A stretch of 64,000 nt of DNA, taken from NCBI GenBank assembly GCA_964443325.1, contig CAYUCL010000001.1, forward strand, positions 1 to 64,000, in the 5' to 3' direction. This document shows positions 26,220-34,452 of the stretch, in pieces. Origin of the DNA: DAOUVR01 sp034430535 (GTDB lineage: Bacteria > Chloroflexota > Dehalococcoidia > E44-bin15). Both the position numbers and the translations under genes were made by a program. The notes beneath the pieces were generated by a model that had not been told where the DNA came from, searched no databases, and saw nothing but the letters and a program-made list of their open reading frames with translations. Each line of letters begins with the position of its first letter. The stretch's first letter is position 1.

Positions 26220-27053
26220 CTATTTTCTTCGTCCCGTCAGTGAGATGACAATGGTTCCGAGCAGAACAACTGTAAGCCCAAGAGTAAAGACTATTTGCCA
26301 GTATGGAGGCGACTCTTCCTCTTCTTCCTCAACATCGAACAGCTCGTCTGATTCCAATGTCAGGAACTTGTCTCTGACCTCCTCCCACTGCTGCGTAAAA
26401 TCGGCTTCTTCAGCCGCCGTTGCGGTTTCGGTCTTCACCTTTGTCCTCAGCTCGAAGAAGCCGTCAGGAAAGACGCCCTCAAGGACGCGAGTTTCAAAGG
26501 ATTCACCGGTGTCCGTGTTGATGATTTCGTACCAAAAGACATCCAGATCGAAATTCCTCTTCGTTACCCCCTCTGCCAGCTCAAGCTCGGCTGCTCCATG
26601 GGTGAACGCCCGGGTAACGTACTCAAAGGTGGCCTTGCTGCCATTACTGGGGTGGCCGTATCTGACAGCGAAATCCAACATGTTAGGCACATCCTCCGGC
26701 CATAGCTGGGAGAATGCCAACTGCAACACCCTGAAGGTGAGAACCTCGCAGACCGATAGGCTGCCATCGGGAATACTCTCGCCATCAACCTCGATCTCGA
26801 TCAGCTCCATCCCTCTGCCATAGCCCACGAGGTCGTCTTCCTCGATAGCGAACTTGTATAATTCACCGTCCTCATCGAAGATCCAGATGGGCATAAGGTC
26901 CGTTTCCTCAACCGAGCCGCTGGCGCCAGATGGCGCGTGAGCATAGACCGGTGCGGCCAGAAGAGACACTGCCATTGCGAGCATCACAGCAAGTATCAAT
27001 ACAAGGCCAGAACCCCTCGCTTTAGAGATTCCACGTAACTTGATTTTACTCAT
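26220..27053 (-). CDS. Unknown membrane-anchored protein in the feo locus
   Basis: 277 residues. An N-terminal signal helix ends near AAPVYAHA, followed by an extracytoplasmic domain of about 190 residues, an acidic stretch EEEEEE near 245 and a C-terminal membrane helix ending GRRK. No family is recognised. It sits between feoB and feoC on the same strand, so a role in iron uptake at the outer face of the membrane is an inference from context. Confidence 0.7.
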   Translation of the reverse strand: MSKIKLRGISKARGSGLVLILAVMLAMAVSLLAAPVYAHAPSGASGSVEETDLMPIWIFDEDGELYKFAIEEDDLVGYGRGMELIEIEVDGESIPDGSLSVCEVLTFRVLQLAFSQLWPEDVPNMLDFAVRYGHPSNGSKATFEYVTRAFTHGAAELELAEGVTKRNFDLDVFWYEIINTDTGESFETRVLEGVFPDGFFELRTKVKTETATAAEEADFTQQWEEVRDKFLTLESDELFDVEEEEEESPPYWQIVFTLGLTVVLLGTIVISLTGRRK

Positions 27054-27122
27054 GTCATTGCCTCCTTATCCTATGACCGGGCGGTAGGCAGGCTCCCGCC
27101 CGGTTCGATTTTTCTTCAAGTA

Positions 27123-28466
27123 TCAGGTGAAGAGCCTGCCAATTTGATAGATGAGCGTCGCCACAATCCAGCCCAGGACTAGCGTGTAACCGATAACGAA
27201 GCCAGTCCATCTCCAGGAGTTTGTCTCCCGTCTGATGATTGCGATAACCGCCATACAAGGGACGTATATCAGTGACATGGCCATGAAGGCGAAAGCGACG
27301 AGCGATGTCCAGCCCAGCTCAAAGCCGATGACATTCCCCAGACCACCAAGCTCTTCAACACCGGTAAACAGGACGCCAAATGTGCCTACCACCACCTCTT
27401 TAGCCAGTATACCGAAGATTAGGGTCACCCCTGCTTGCCACTGGCCAAAGCCGGCGGTGCTGAATATGGGGGCGATCGCTCTTCCTATTGGCTCCAAGGC
27501 ACCAACGTAGTCCAAGAGCCAGATTAGCACAACTACGCTGAAGATGATGGTTCCCGCCCTGACCAAGAACACCCTCCCTCTCTCCCACATATGCACCACG
27601 ACTCCAGTGACCGTAGGCAAGCGGTATGGAGGAAGCTCCATAACAAAGTGGCCGCTTTCGCCGCGTACCAGTCTTTTACGGAATAGCCACGCCATTAGGA
27701 TGGCAAGGACAATTCCTATAGCGTACATGGAGAAGACCACTAGCCCCTGGTAAGCTACAAAGAAGGCGGCCGCAAACAGCACATACACCGGCAGCCGGGC
27801 CCCGCAGGACATCAGTGGGTTAACCAGAATGGTTACCAGCCTGTCCTTGGGGTTCTCTATGGTCCTGGTGGCCATGATGGCTGGGACGTTGCAGCCAAAA
27901 CCCAGCATCATAGGAACGAATGACCTGCCGTGAAGCCCGATCCTGTGCATCAGCCGGTCCATCACAAAGGCGGCGCGGGCCAGGTAGCCGCTGTCCTCAA
28001 GTATCGATAGGGCGATGAAGAGCAGGAATATCACCGGCACAAAGACGAGCACCGAGCCCACTCCACCGATTATCCCATCGGCGATAAGAGAGCCGAACCA
28101 CCCTGGAGAGATGCCCGCCGCTGGACCAGCCAGCCAGCCGAATCCTTCGTCGATCCAGTCCATGAAGGGGCCAGATACCACGAAGGTGAACTGAAACACC
28201 CCGTACAGTATGGCTAAAAATAGAGGGATGCCCAGCCACCTGTTGAGCACTAATTTATCTATCTTGTCGGACAGCATTAGCCTCTCGATGGAAGGCTTTT
28301 TGAGGACATCGTGCATCAGCCCGCTGATGAAGCCGTATCTGGCATCGGCAATCACCGTCTCAGCCTCATCCCGGTAAACGCTCTTAAGATGCGAGAGGCT
28401 CTCTCGCCAGGCACGGCTGAGGCTTTTGTCACCAGGCTCATCTGGTAGCACTTGTTCGTTGTCCAC
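27123..28466 (-). CDS. feoB: FeoB membrane permease part (separate gene)
   Basis: 447 residues forming the polytopic Fe2+ channel half of FeoB. Gate-like motifs are GFGCNVPAIMATR and NPLMSCGARLPVY, and the later FGILAKEVVVGT is typical of FeoB. The start is GTG 28466, with AAGGAGGTG (complement of 28471-28479) 4 nt upstream inside the end of the GTPase gene. The two genes overlap by 29 nt in different frames. The dedicated ribosome-binding site argues for a true split gene and against a sequencing frameshift. Confidence 0.9.
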   Translation of the reverse strand: MDNEQVLPDEPGDKSLSRAWRESLSHLKSVYRDEAETVIADARYGFISGLMHDVLKKPSIERLMLSDKIDKLVLNRWLGIPLFLAILYGVFQFTFVVSGPFMDWIDEGFGWLAGPAAGISPGWFGSLIADGIIGGVGSVLVFVPVIFLLFIALSILEDSGYLARAAFVMDRLMHRIGLHGRSFVPMMLGFGCNVPAIMATRTIENPKDRLVTILVNPLMSCGARLPVYVLFAAAFFVAYQGLVVFSMYAIGIVLAILMAWLFRKRLVRGESGHFVMELPPYRLPTVTGVVVHMWERGRVFLVRAGTIIFSVVVLIWLLDYVGALEPIGRAIAPIFSTAGFGQWQAGVTLIFGILAKEVVVGTFGVLFTGVEELGGLGNVIGFELGWTSLVAFAFMAMSLIYVPCMAVIAIIRRETNSWRWTGFVIGYTLVLGWIVATLIYQIGRLFT

Positions 28467-29142
28467 CCTTCACCTCCTTGAATCTCTTGATTATCTCCTC
28501 GTCCTCCTCCAGGAGCTTTATCGCCAGCCACCTTGAGGAGTAACGGCGAGCAAGGGGATTGCCGTTGATGATTTGCTCCAACTTTGCCAGCTCTTCCTCT
28601 ACCTCGCGACCATAATCCAGCCGCAGGCCAGGCACCTCGACCTTGCCCTCGGCAACATCGACTATGGTCTGCAGAAGCTCCGCTGTCCCCCTGTTGCGAT
28701 TAGCCACCATCGGCACCACAGGTACCCCAATAAGGCGGGACATCTCCTTAACGTCGATCTGATACTTCCTGGACTCAGCCATGTCCATCATGTTGAGGGC
28801 TATTATCAGCTTTGCCCCCATCTCCAACAGTTGCACTGCAAGGTAGAGATTCCGCTCCAGGTTCGAGGCGTCGACGATGTCAACCACTACATCCGGTTTC
28901 TCGTCCACTATGAAGTCCCTGGCAATGACCTCGTCCAGAGAATAGGCAGTCAGGCTGTAGACACCGGGAAGATCGACAACACTTATGTTGTAGCCATCAT
29001 GGCTACAACTTCCCTCCTTCTTCTCCACTGTGACCCCGGGCCAGTTGCCCACGTGCTGCCTGGCCCCGGTCAAATTGTTGAACACCGTAGTCTTGCCTGA
29101 ATTGGGGTTCCCCGCTAAGGCAACAGTTATCTCTTTAGCCAA
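28438..29142 (-). CDS. feoB: FeoB GTPase part (separate gene)
   Basis: 234 residues. The G domain has G1 GNPNSGKTT at about 11-19, G3 DLPGVYSL, and NMMD as the G4-like motif. A helical guanine-dissociation-inhibitor-like domain follows to the C-terminus. It corresponds to the cytoplasmic NFeoB part of the Fe2+ transporter; the membrane part is encoded by the next gene. Confidence 0.92.
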   Translation of the reverse strand: MAKEITVALAGNPNSGKTTVFNNLTGARQHVGNWPGVTVEKKEGSCSHDGYNISVVDLPGVYSLTAYSLDEVIARDFIVDEKPDVVVDIVDASNLERNLYLAVQLLEMGAKLIIALNMMDMAESRKYQIDVKEMSRLIGVPVVPMVANRNRGTAELLQTIVDVAEGKVEVPGLRLDYGREVEEELAKLEQIINGNPLARRYSSRWLAIKLLEEDEEIIKRFKEVKGGQRTSATR

Positions 29143-29301
29143 TTCTCTCCGCCCTCCTTTCTGTTTTCATTGTGCTTAATTCTATAAGCTACCGCATTCT
29201 GGCCAACTCACATTTAGCCTTCGCCTTGAGACCGGTGCTGCAGACCGCCTCAGTTCATTCAGGATGCGTGATAGCACAACTTTCTCCTTTACTCGACAGA
29301 G

Positions 29302-29520
29302 CTACTTAACCATGATTTTGTGAGCCACACCATAACCCAGACACAACCTCGACCCCCTGAGGTCCAGGACCACAGGACCGCGCCCTTGGCTATTGATCAC
29401 CCTTACTTGTACGCCTGGGGTCAGCCCCATGTCGGCAAGCCTTCTCTGTAGCCCCCAGCCAGCCCTAACGCCGACCACGTGGACAACTTCGCCAGCGCCT
29501 ACCATGCTTAGCGGCATCAT
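29302..29520 (-). CDS. feoA: FeoA protein (copy 2)
   Basis: 72 residues of SH3-like FeoA fold: MPLSMVGAGEVVHVVGVRAG, RRLADMGLTPGVQVRV, and the C-terminal GSRLCLGYGVAHKIMV. FeoA is a small partner of FeoB. It follows the first feoA after 10 nt, and feoB comes about 160 bp later. Confidence 0.9.
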   Translation of the reverse strand: MMPLSMVGAGEVVHVVGVRAGWGLQRRLADMGLTPGVQVRVINSQGRGPVVLDLRGSRLCLGYGVAHKIMVK

Positions 29521-29530
29521 AGGCCCCTCT

Positions 29531-29764
29531 CTAACTTACCTCCACGAAGATATTGGATGCTTCTTCTTTGCGCAGAGTGAGGCAATAACCCTTTACCTTT
29601 ATCTCGATCGGGTCCCCCAAGGGGGCAACCCGCTGCATCTCAACCTCTGTACCAGTTACCACTCCCATGTCGATGATGCGCCTGTGCACACTACCTTTAC
29701 CTCGCACCCTGACGATTTTGCCTTTCTCTCCTGGCTTCAATTCAGCTAAGGATTTCGCCGCCAT
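29531..29764 (-). CDS. feoA: FeoA protein (copy 1)
   Basis: 77 residues: LAELKPGEKGKIVRVRGKG, HRRIIDMGVVTGTEVEM and KGYCLTLRKEEA are classic FeoA. It lies 38 nt after fur on the same strand. Tandem feoA genes are common in ferrous-iron loci of anaerobes. Confidence 0.92.
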   Translation of the reverse strand: MAAKSLAELKPGEKGKIVRVRGKGSVHRRIIDMGVVTGTEVEMQRVAPLGDPIEIKVKGYCLTLRKEEASNIFVEVS

Positions 29765-29802
29765 ATAACACCTCCTATCAATTCCTAACTCGGCTCATTC
29801 TT

Positions 29803-30237
29803 TCATTTCTGTTTTCGACAGCCCGGACAGTAGCCATCCATGCTGAGTTCAATTCCTGTTATGTCAAACCCGCTTTCCTGCCCGACCTTGCTTTTCAACT
29901 GCTCAACAAGGGGACATCGGAACTCGACGAGTCGCCCACAACCGAGGCAAACAAGATGATAGTGTTCGATAGCTCCCTTAATCTCGTAATGGCGATATCT
30001 GTTCTTTCCAATTCTTACTTCGTCAATTAAGCCGAGTCTCGCGAAAAGCCGAAGGTTACGATAAACTGTGGATAGGCTGAGTTCTGGCATCATTTCCTTT
30101 GCCTCGCGATACAGCTCATCGGCATTGATATGGCCCCCTCTTCGGATTAAATCCAGAAGGAGCGATCTATTACGCGTAATCCGTTGGCCATTCAAACTGA
30201 AAGGAGGGGCTTTCGCACCTTGCAATTTCTCACTCAT
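29803..30237 (-). CDS. Fur-family transcriptional regulator
   Basis: 144 residues. N-terminal winged HTH with GGHINADELYREA and LSTVYRNLRLF. The metal-binding HYEIKGAIEHYHLVCLGCGRLVEF and the C-terminal CPGC give two CxxC pairs for the structural zinc. It would be iron-, zinc- or peroxide-sensing. Its upstream region carries the same palindrome as the neighbouring dtxR-type gene, so it may be controlled by that regulator. It is followed by feoA. Confidence 0.92.
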   Translation of the reverse strand: MSEKLQGAKAPPFSLNGQRITRNRSLLLDLIRRGGHINADELYREAKEMMPELSLSTVYRNLRLFARLGLIDEVRIGKNRYRHYEIKGAIEHYHLVCLGCGRLVEFRCPLVEQLKSKVGQESGFDITGIELSMDGYCPGCRKQK

Positions 30238-30258
30238 TTCCTTTGTTATTACAACATT

Positions 30259-30274
30259 GTTAGACGTATCTAAC
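30259..30274 (-). promoter_or_regulatory. Iron-box-like operator upstream of fur
   Basis: GTTAG-ACGTAT-CTAAC, a perfect 5-bp inverted repeat with 6-bp spacer, about 20 nt upstream of the fur start. It shares arms and spacing with 30819-30834. Confidence 0.65.
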
Positions 30275-30299
30275 TCGCTTATTAAAAAAAAATTAATGC

Positions 30300-30782
30300 T
30301 TATCTCTCTTCCTCAAGGCATTTTGCCACTAGCTCTTCAATACGCTCACCATTTTCAAAGTAGTAATTGAACCCTTCTAGCAACACAGCTTCTCCTCTAG
30401 GACATGTCAAGATAAATTCCACAAACTTGGTTAGCCTCAGTATGCTGCTCTCACTCAGCCAGTGCTCCAACTTGCAGGCATCCACCTGAGCTATTTCACG
30501 ATCTACACCTAGTATTTCGGATAGAAAGCGAAACAGCACCTCATGACGGTGTATAACGTCTTCAGCTATCCTCTGGCCTTCTCCAGTAAGCTCCACGTGT
30601 CCATATTTCCGATGCTCCACAAGGCCGTCTTCGGAAAGCTTGTAAAGAGCGGCGCTAACGCTGGGTTTCTTAACACCCAGCCTTTTGCTTATCTCGGTTA
30701 CCCTCACCTCAGTTTCCACTTCGCCAAGCTTGGCTATCGCCTCAAGGTAGTCTTCCATGCTGGCCGTCTGTCCAGTTATCAT
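30300..30782 (-). CDS. DtxR/MntR-family metal-dependent regulator
   Basis: 160 residues. An N-terminal winged HTH (about 1-65) begins SMEDYLEAIAKL with VKKPSVSAALYKLSEDGLV. The metal-binding/dimerisation domain has RHEVLFRFLSEILGV and CKLEHWLSE, matching DtxR-type metal ligands (His, Glu and Cys). No SH3 domain, as in MntR. It has its own strong promoter with an operator at the transcription start, so it is probably autorepressed with Fe2+ or Mn2+. Confidence 0.92.
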   Translation of the reverse strand: MITGQTASMEDYLEAIAKLGEVETEVRVTEISKRLGVKKPSVSAALYKLSEDGLVEHRKYGHVELTGEGQRIAEDVIHRHEVLFRFLSEILGVDREIAQVDACKLEHWLSESSILRLTKFVEFILTCPRGEAVLLEGFNYYFENGERIEELVAKCLEEER

Positions 30783-30818
30783 TTAATTCTCCGAAAAATG
30801 ATCCCGCCCCTGACTTTT

Positions 30819-30834
30819 GTTAGACTAGCCTAAC
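30819..30834 (-). promoter_or_regulatory. DtxR-type operator upstream of the dtxR-like gene
   Basis: Minus-strand reading GTTAGGCTAGTCTAAC closely matches the core of the known DtxR/IdeR consensus TTAGGTTAGCCTAACCTAA. It lies just downstream of the -10 box. Confidence 0.75.
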
Positions 30835-30841
30835 TATTACT

Positions 30842-30869
30842 ATTATAAGGATATTTCCGGTTTTGTCAA
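30842..30869 (-). promoter_or_regulatory. Promoter of the dtxR-like gene and feo locus
   Basis: Minus strand: TTGACA (complement of 30864-30869), 16-bp spacer, TATAAT (complement of 30842-30847). The operator at 30819-30834 follows directly. Confidence 0.75.
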
Positions 30870-30886
30870 GAGGGTATGTGAGGAGT

Positions 30887-30925
30887 TTGTCGTTCTTGGG
30901 TGAAATTGTCGTTTTTGAGTAGAAA
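30887..30925. repeat. Tandem 19/20-bp direct repeat
   Basis: TTGTCGTTCTTGGGTGAAA (30887-30905) is followed at once by TTGTCGTTTTTGAGTAGAAA (30906-30925). The arrangement resembles the repeated ~20-bp terminal blocks of IS21-type elements, but no transposase gene is nearby. The remaining 30926-31036 shows nothing else. Confidence 0.45.
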
Positions 30926-31036
30926 GGGAAAGGCGTCACGGATAGAACCTGTCAGGAAGCACTTATACCGATGTCTTGCGTCTTTAATCTAGCAAAGCAC
31001 TTTTCCGTCAATGAATGAACAACATACTAAAATGGA

Positions 31037-31774
31037 CTAATGTATGCTGTTGGTTTGGCTCGATAGTCTCCAGTTGAATCGTTTCCTGAACCTCTCCATT
31101 ATAGCGATGGTTTTCATGCCAAACAGCCCGAGGAAAAGGGTATTCCCTAAAGCATGAAAGGTATCAAACCATGCGCTGGTGAACTGATAGGTAATAAAGG
31201 TTCTAAATGTGAGTGGATAGACGAAGGAGGCCCAGTACCAGGTGTTCATTATCCAGCCGTACAGGTAACCCCAGATGATGCCAAAGATCACAAGCCCTAC
31301 TGTTCCAAGGTTGAATCGCCTGACAAAGGCGGCCGAGACCCCAGCCAGCCCCCAGGCCAACATCTGATATGGTGTCCATGGCCCTTGTCCCAGGAAGAAG
31401 TTTGATACCAGCGCTGTTATCGCTCCTACCATAAAGCCAGCCACCGGCCCGAATACATACCCGGAACAGATCACGAGAAAGGTACACGGCTGCACGCTAG
31501 GTATTGCAGCAAACGGGACCCTTAGCACAGCGGATATGGTTCCCAGCATTGCCACCAGTGCTATCTCCTTTGAACCTACCGCTGCCGCCTCAAACTCGAA
31601 GAAGAAAGCTACTATGGCTAGGATGACCAGAATGGTTGCTATCAGTCCCCAGTTCAGAAAGGCATTTAACGGACAGGAGGGGAACATGGCGATAGCAATA
31701 GCGGCTACGCCTATGGCGAATATGAGCACTAAGAAAATGTAGCTCTTTCTCACATGAAAATATCTTGACCTCAT
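31037..31774 (-). CDS. ECF transporter substrate-binding (S) component
   Basis: 245 residues with about seven hydrophobic helices. The core AVLRVPFAAIPSVQPCTFLVICSGY... with FFLGQGPWTPYQMLAWGLAG fits ECF S components of the group predicted to import large cofactors such as corrinoids. The substrate is inferred, not proven. It is the last gene of the cluster, 91 bp after the fused ATPase gene and separated from it by a dispersed repeat hairpin. It would capture substrate in the membrane and dock to EcfT. Confidence 0.82.
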   Translation of the reverse strand: MRSRYFHVRKSYIFLVLIFAIGVAAIAIAMFPSCPLNAFLNWGLIATILVILAIVAFFFEFEAAAVGSKEIALVAMLGTISAVLRVPFAAIPSVQPCTFLVICSGYVFGPVAGFMVGAITALVSNFFLGQGPWTPYQMLAWGLAGVSAAFVRRFNLGTVGLVIFGIIWGYLYGWIMNTWYWASFVYPLTFRTFITYQFTSAWFDTFHALGNTLFLGLFGMKTIAIMERFRKRFNWRLSSQTNSIH

Positions 31775-31783
31775 CGCCTTTCC

Positions 31784-31853
31784 CTGTCATTGCGAGGAGC
31801 ATAGCGACGAAGCAATCTCCAGAAAGGGATTGCTTCGCTCCGCTCGCAATAAC
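31784..31853. repeat. Inverted dispersed repeat (TCATTGCGAG...GAAGCAATCTC type)
   Basis: GTCATTGCGAGGAGC...GACGAAGCAATCTC and GGGATTGCTTCGCTCCGCTCGCAAT form a long imperfect hairpin between the ECF ATPase and S-component genes. A second copy begins at 19911. Confidence 0.75.
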
Positions 31854-31865
31854 GGCATAAAGGTA

Positions 31866-33533
31866 TCATTTCAATATGTTAAGGGCTTCCTCAACGGTTA
31901 GTATCTTGTCGGAAACGCCATATTTTTCAAAAGCCTGAACCAGACGGTTTATCTGTGGCGAGAACAACAGCGCCTGCGAAAGAACGTCGTGCCTTGGGCC
32001 ATCGACTACAATGCTACCCTCGCTCAGCAGTATCACCCTGTCGGCGTGCTCCGCGACCGTCTCCACATCATGGGTGACCAGGATGACGGCGTTGCCCCTA
32101 TCGCGGTAATCCTTCACGAATCTCATCAGCTCGCCCTTAAGCCTGTGTTCCATTCCTCTGGTCGGTTCGTCCAGTATGAGGACCTTGGGGTGGGCAGCGA
32201 GGACAGATGCCAGAGCAACCCTTTGCCTTTCCCCACCACTCAAAGAGCGCGGATACTGCCTTCTATAATCTTTCAATTTGAACATCTCCAGCATGTCATC
32301 AACCCTCGATGCTGCCTCCTTGCCCTCATAGCCCAGGTTCTTCAGGGTAAAGGCAATCTCCTCCTCAACGGTGTCTGCAAAAAGGTGGTCGTTGGGATTC
32401 TGGAAAACGAAGCCCACCTCCTGAGCCAGCTCGGCTATGGTAGCCTTCCGGGTATCGATTCCATCCACAATCACCTGTCCCTTCGTTGGCTTCAACAGGC
32501 CGTTTATATGCTTGACCAGCGTTGTCTTGCCAGAGGCGTTCCTTCCCATGACTGCTATGAACTCCCCCTCAAATATCTTCAGGCTAATGTTCTTCACCGC
32601 AGTGGGCCCCTCGGCATAGACATACCACAGCCTCTCTATGTCGACTATCGGCTTTCCCTTAGCGGTCTCCACCCGGGACAGAGCACTTTTGTCCACGTCC
32701 CGGAAAACCCCATCCAGCATCGACCTCGCCTCCTTGACGGTGAGGGGGATATCTCCAACGCTGAGTCCCTTGGCTCTCAGACCTTGAACCACCCTGATTA
32801 TGGGTGGCACGCCAACACCGACTTTGGCGGTCTCTATTCTATCCAGAACATCCCTGGGGTTTCCGTCAGCAACAATGCTTCCCCCATCTAGCACTATCAT
32901 CCTATCCACGAGGTGAACAACTCTATCCAGGCGGTGCTCGATCAATACAACCGTTATGCCCAGCTCATCGTTCAGCCGTTCCACTATGGAGAGGACTTCT
33001 TCGGCGCCTTTGGGATCCAACTCCGAGGTAGGCTCATCCAGCACAAGAATATCAGGGTGTAGCGCGAGAACGGAGGCGATGGCCACCTTCTGCTTCTCGC
33101 CACCTGAGAGCTCGTGTACCTGCCGATAGCGAAGGTGTGGGATGCCGAGTGTATCCAGCGACTCCTCCATCCTCTTTGCAATAACATCCCGTGAAAAGGC
33201 AAGGTTCTCCAGGCCGAAGGCGATCTCCCGCTCTACGTCCATAGCTATCAACTGGTTCTCCGGGTCCTGAAACACCATGCCTACCATGGTGGCTAGCTCT
33301 TTGGTCGAATGTTTTGTTACATCCAGCCCCTGTACCTCCACTCTGCCTGCTATCTTGCCCCCATAGAAATGGGGTATCAGGCCGTTGAGGCAGCGGCAGA
33401 GACTCGACTTACCGCACCCGGATGGACCGGTCACCAGGATGAACTCGCCGTCATCAATCTCCAGATTCACATCTTGTAACGCCGATTTCGTAGCGTCACC
33501 GTAGTAAAAGGTTAAGCCTCTTAGCCTAATCAA
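31866..33533 (-). CDS. Fused ECF transporter ATPases (EcfA1-EcfA2)
   Basis: 555 residues with two complete ABC domains. The first half has Walker A GPSGCGKSS, signature LSGGEKQ and Walker B ILVLDEPTSELD. The second half has Walker A GRNASGKTT, signature LSGGERQ and ILILDEPTRGME. ECF importers normally use two separate ATPases; a fusion with a ~60-residue linker (about 235-295) serves both. The start overlaps the end of ecfT by 8 nt. Confidence 0.95.
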   Translation of the reverse strand: MIRLRGLTFYYGDATKSALQDVNLEIDDGEFILVTGPSGCGKSSLCRCLNGLIPHFYGGKIAGRVEVQGLDVTKHSTKELATMVGMVFQDPENQLIAMDVEREIAFGLENLAFSRDVIAKRMEESLDTLGIPHLRYRQVHELSGGEKQKVAIASVLALHPDILVLDEPTSELDPKGAEEVLSIVERLNDELGITVVLIEHRLDRVVHLVDRMIVLDGGSIVADGNPRDVLDRIETAKVGVGVPPIIRVVQGLRAKGLSVGDIPLTVKEARSMLDGVFRDVDKSALSRVETAKGKPIVDIERLWYVYAEGPTAVKNISLKIFEGEFIAVMGRNASGKTTLVKHINGLLKPTKGQVIVDGIDTRKATIAELAQEVGFVFQNPNDHLFADTVEEEIAFTLKNLGYEGKEAASRVDDMLEMFKLKDYRRQYPRSLSGGERQRVALASVLAAHPKVLILDEPTRGMEHRLKGELMRFVKDYRDRGNAVILVTHDVETVAEHADRVILLSEGSIVVDGPRHDVLSQALLFSPQINRLVQAFEKYGVSDKILTVEEALNILK

Positions 33534-34452
33534 GATCGAACCTTCTCTTCATAAATGCCAGTAGTACCACTGTCGATAGAAGAAGCGTCAGCATGAGCAA
33601 CATAGCCCACTCAAGACCGCTGAGATTCATTCTCTCCAGAGTTGGGTAATATTGATAATCCCCATATCCTGAAAAACGCATGAAGATGCCGAAAGCGAGG
33701 GGGAGAAATCCAAATATCAGGGTGACGACATCGGTGGGGCTCGTCCTTATCTCCTTATAGAAGGATCTCCTTGTTCCACTGCCAAAGGCTCTCGATTCCA
33801 TCGCTTCAGCAACCTGAACTGTTCGGTTCAGGGAATTAGACAGCAAGGGGATTATGATAGCCATTCGGCCTCTTATTCTTTGCGGCAATCTCCCCTTGTC
33901 GAGCTCAAGCCCCCTTGAGCGTTGAACATCGGTAATTCGTTCCACATCGTCAAACAGGGTAGGAATAAACCTGGTGGAGAGCGAAGTTACCAGTACTGAC
34001 CTATAGGGCAGCTTCATCTTTATCATCGAGAGCATCATGTCATCGGGATGGACGGTAAAGGTGAGTATAGCAAAGGCAGAGATTATCGTTAGAAGACGCA
34101 GGCACATCGCTACACCGTAGACTATGGCCTCCAAGGTTATTTTCGGCGTACCCATCACCGGGATACGAAGGGGGGCCTCCGCCAGGATGTGTGTGCCGTG
34201 ATAGCTCACCAGGGCATTAATCACTATTATGGCGACGCAGAGATATAGGGCGAACCTCATAAATGAGGTCCATTCTTTGCATACCTTTGCCGTCACCACC
34301 AGCGGCAGCGTTGATAGGAATAGCAAGAGGAGAAACAGCGGATTATCAAGAATCAGCGCGAGGACTGAGACGCTGCCGACCCACACCAGCTTGCAGAACG
34401 GGTTGAGTCTGTGGATAACGGTTCCCTTTTCCCTGTACCTGAAGCTTATCAC
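33526..34452 (-). CDS. ecfT: ECF transporter transmembrane (T) component
   Basis: 308 residues, with membrane helices at the N-terminal half and the end. The two coupling-helix Arg motifs that contact the ATPases are SRGLELDKGR and MESRAFGSG. The GTG start overlaps the TGA of the DUF4430 lipoprotein (GTGA) and the 3' end overlaps the ATPase gene, so all three are translationally coupled. Confidence 0.93.
   Translation of the reverse strand: MISFRYREKGTVIHRLNPFCKLVWVGSVSVLALILDNPLFLLLLFLSTLPLVVTAKVCKEWTSFMRFALYLCVAIIVINALVSYHGTHILAEAPLRIPVMGTPKITLEAIVYGVAMCLRLLTIISAFAILTFTVHPDDMMLSMIKMKLPYRSVLVTSLSTRFIPTLFDDVERITDVQRSRGLELDKGRLPQRIRGRMAIIIPLLSNSLNRTVQVAEAMESRAFGSGTRRSFYKEIRTSPTDVVTLIFGFLPLAFGIFMRFSGYGDYQYYPTLERMNLSGLEWAMLLMLTLLLSTVVLLAFMKRRFDLD

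Noticed and set aside
28438..28466. Sequencing frameshift in feoB
   Set aside because: The second half has its own GTG and a perfect Shine-Dalgarno in the overlap, which favours a natural split.
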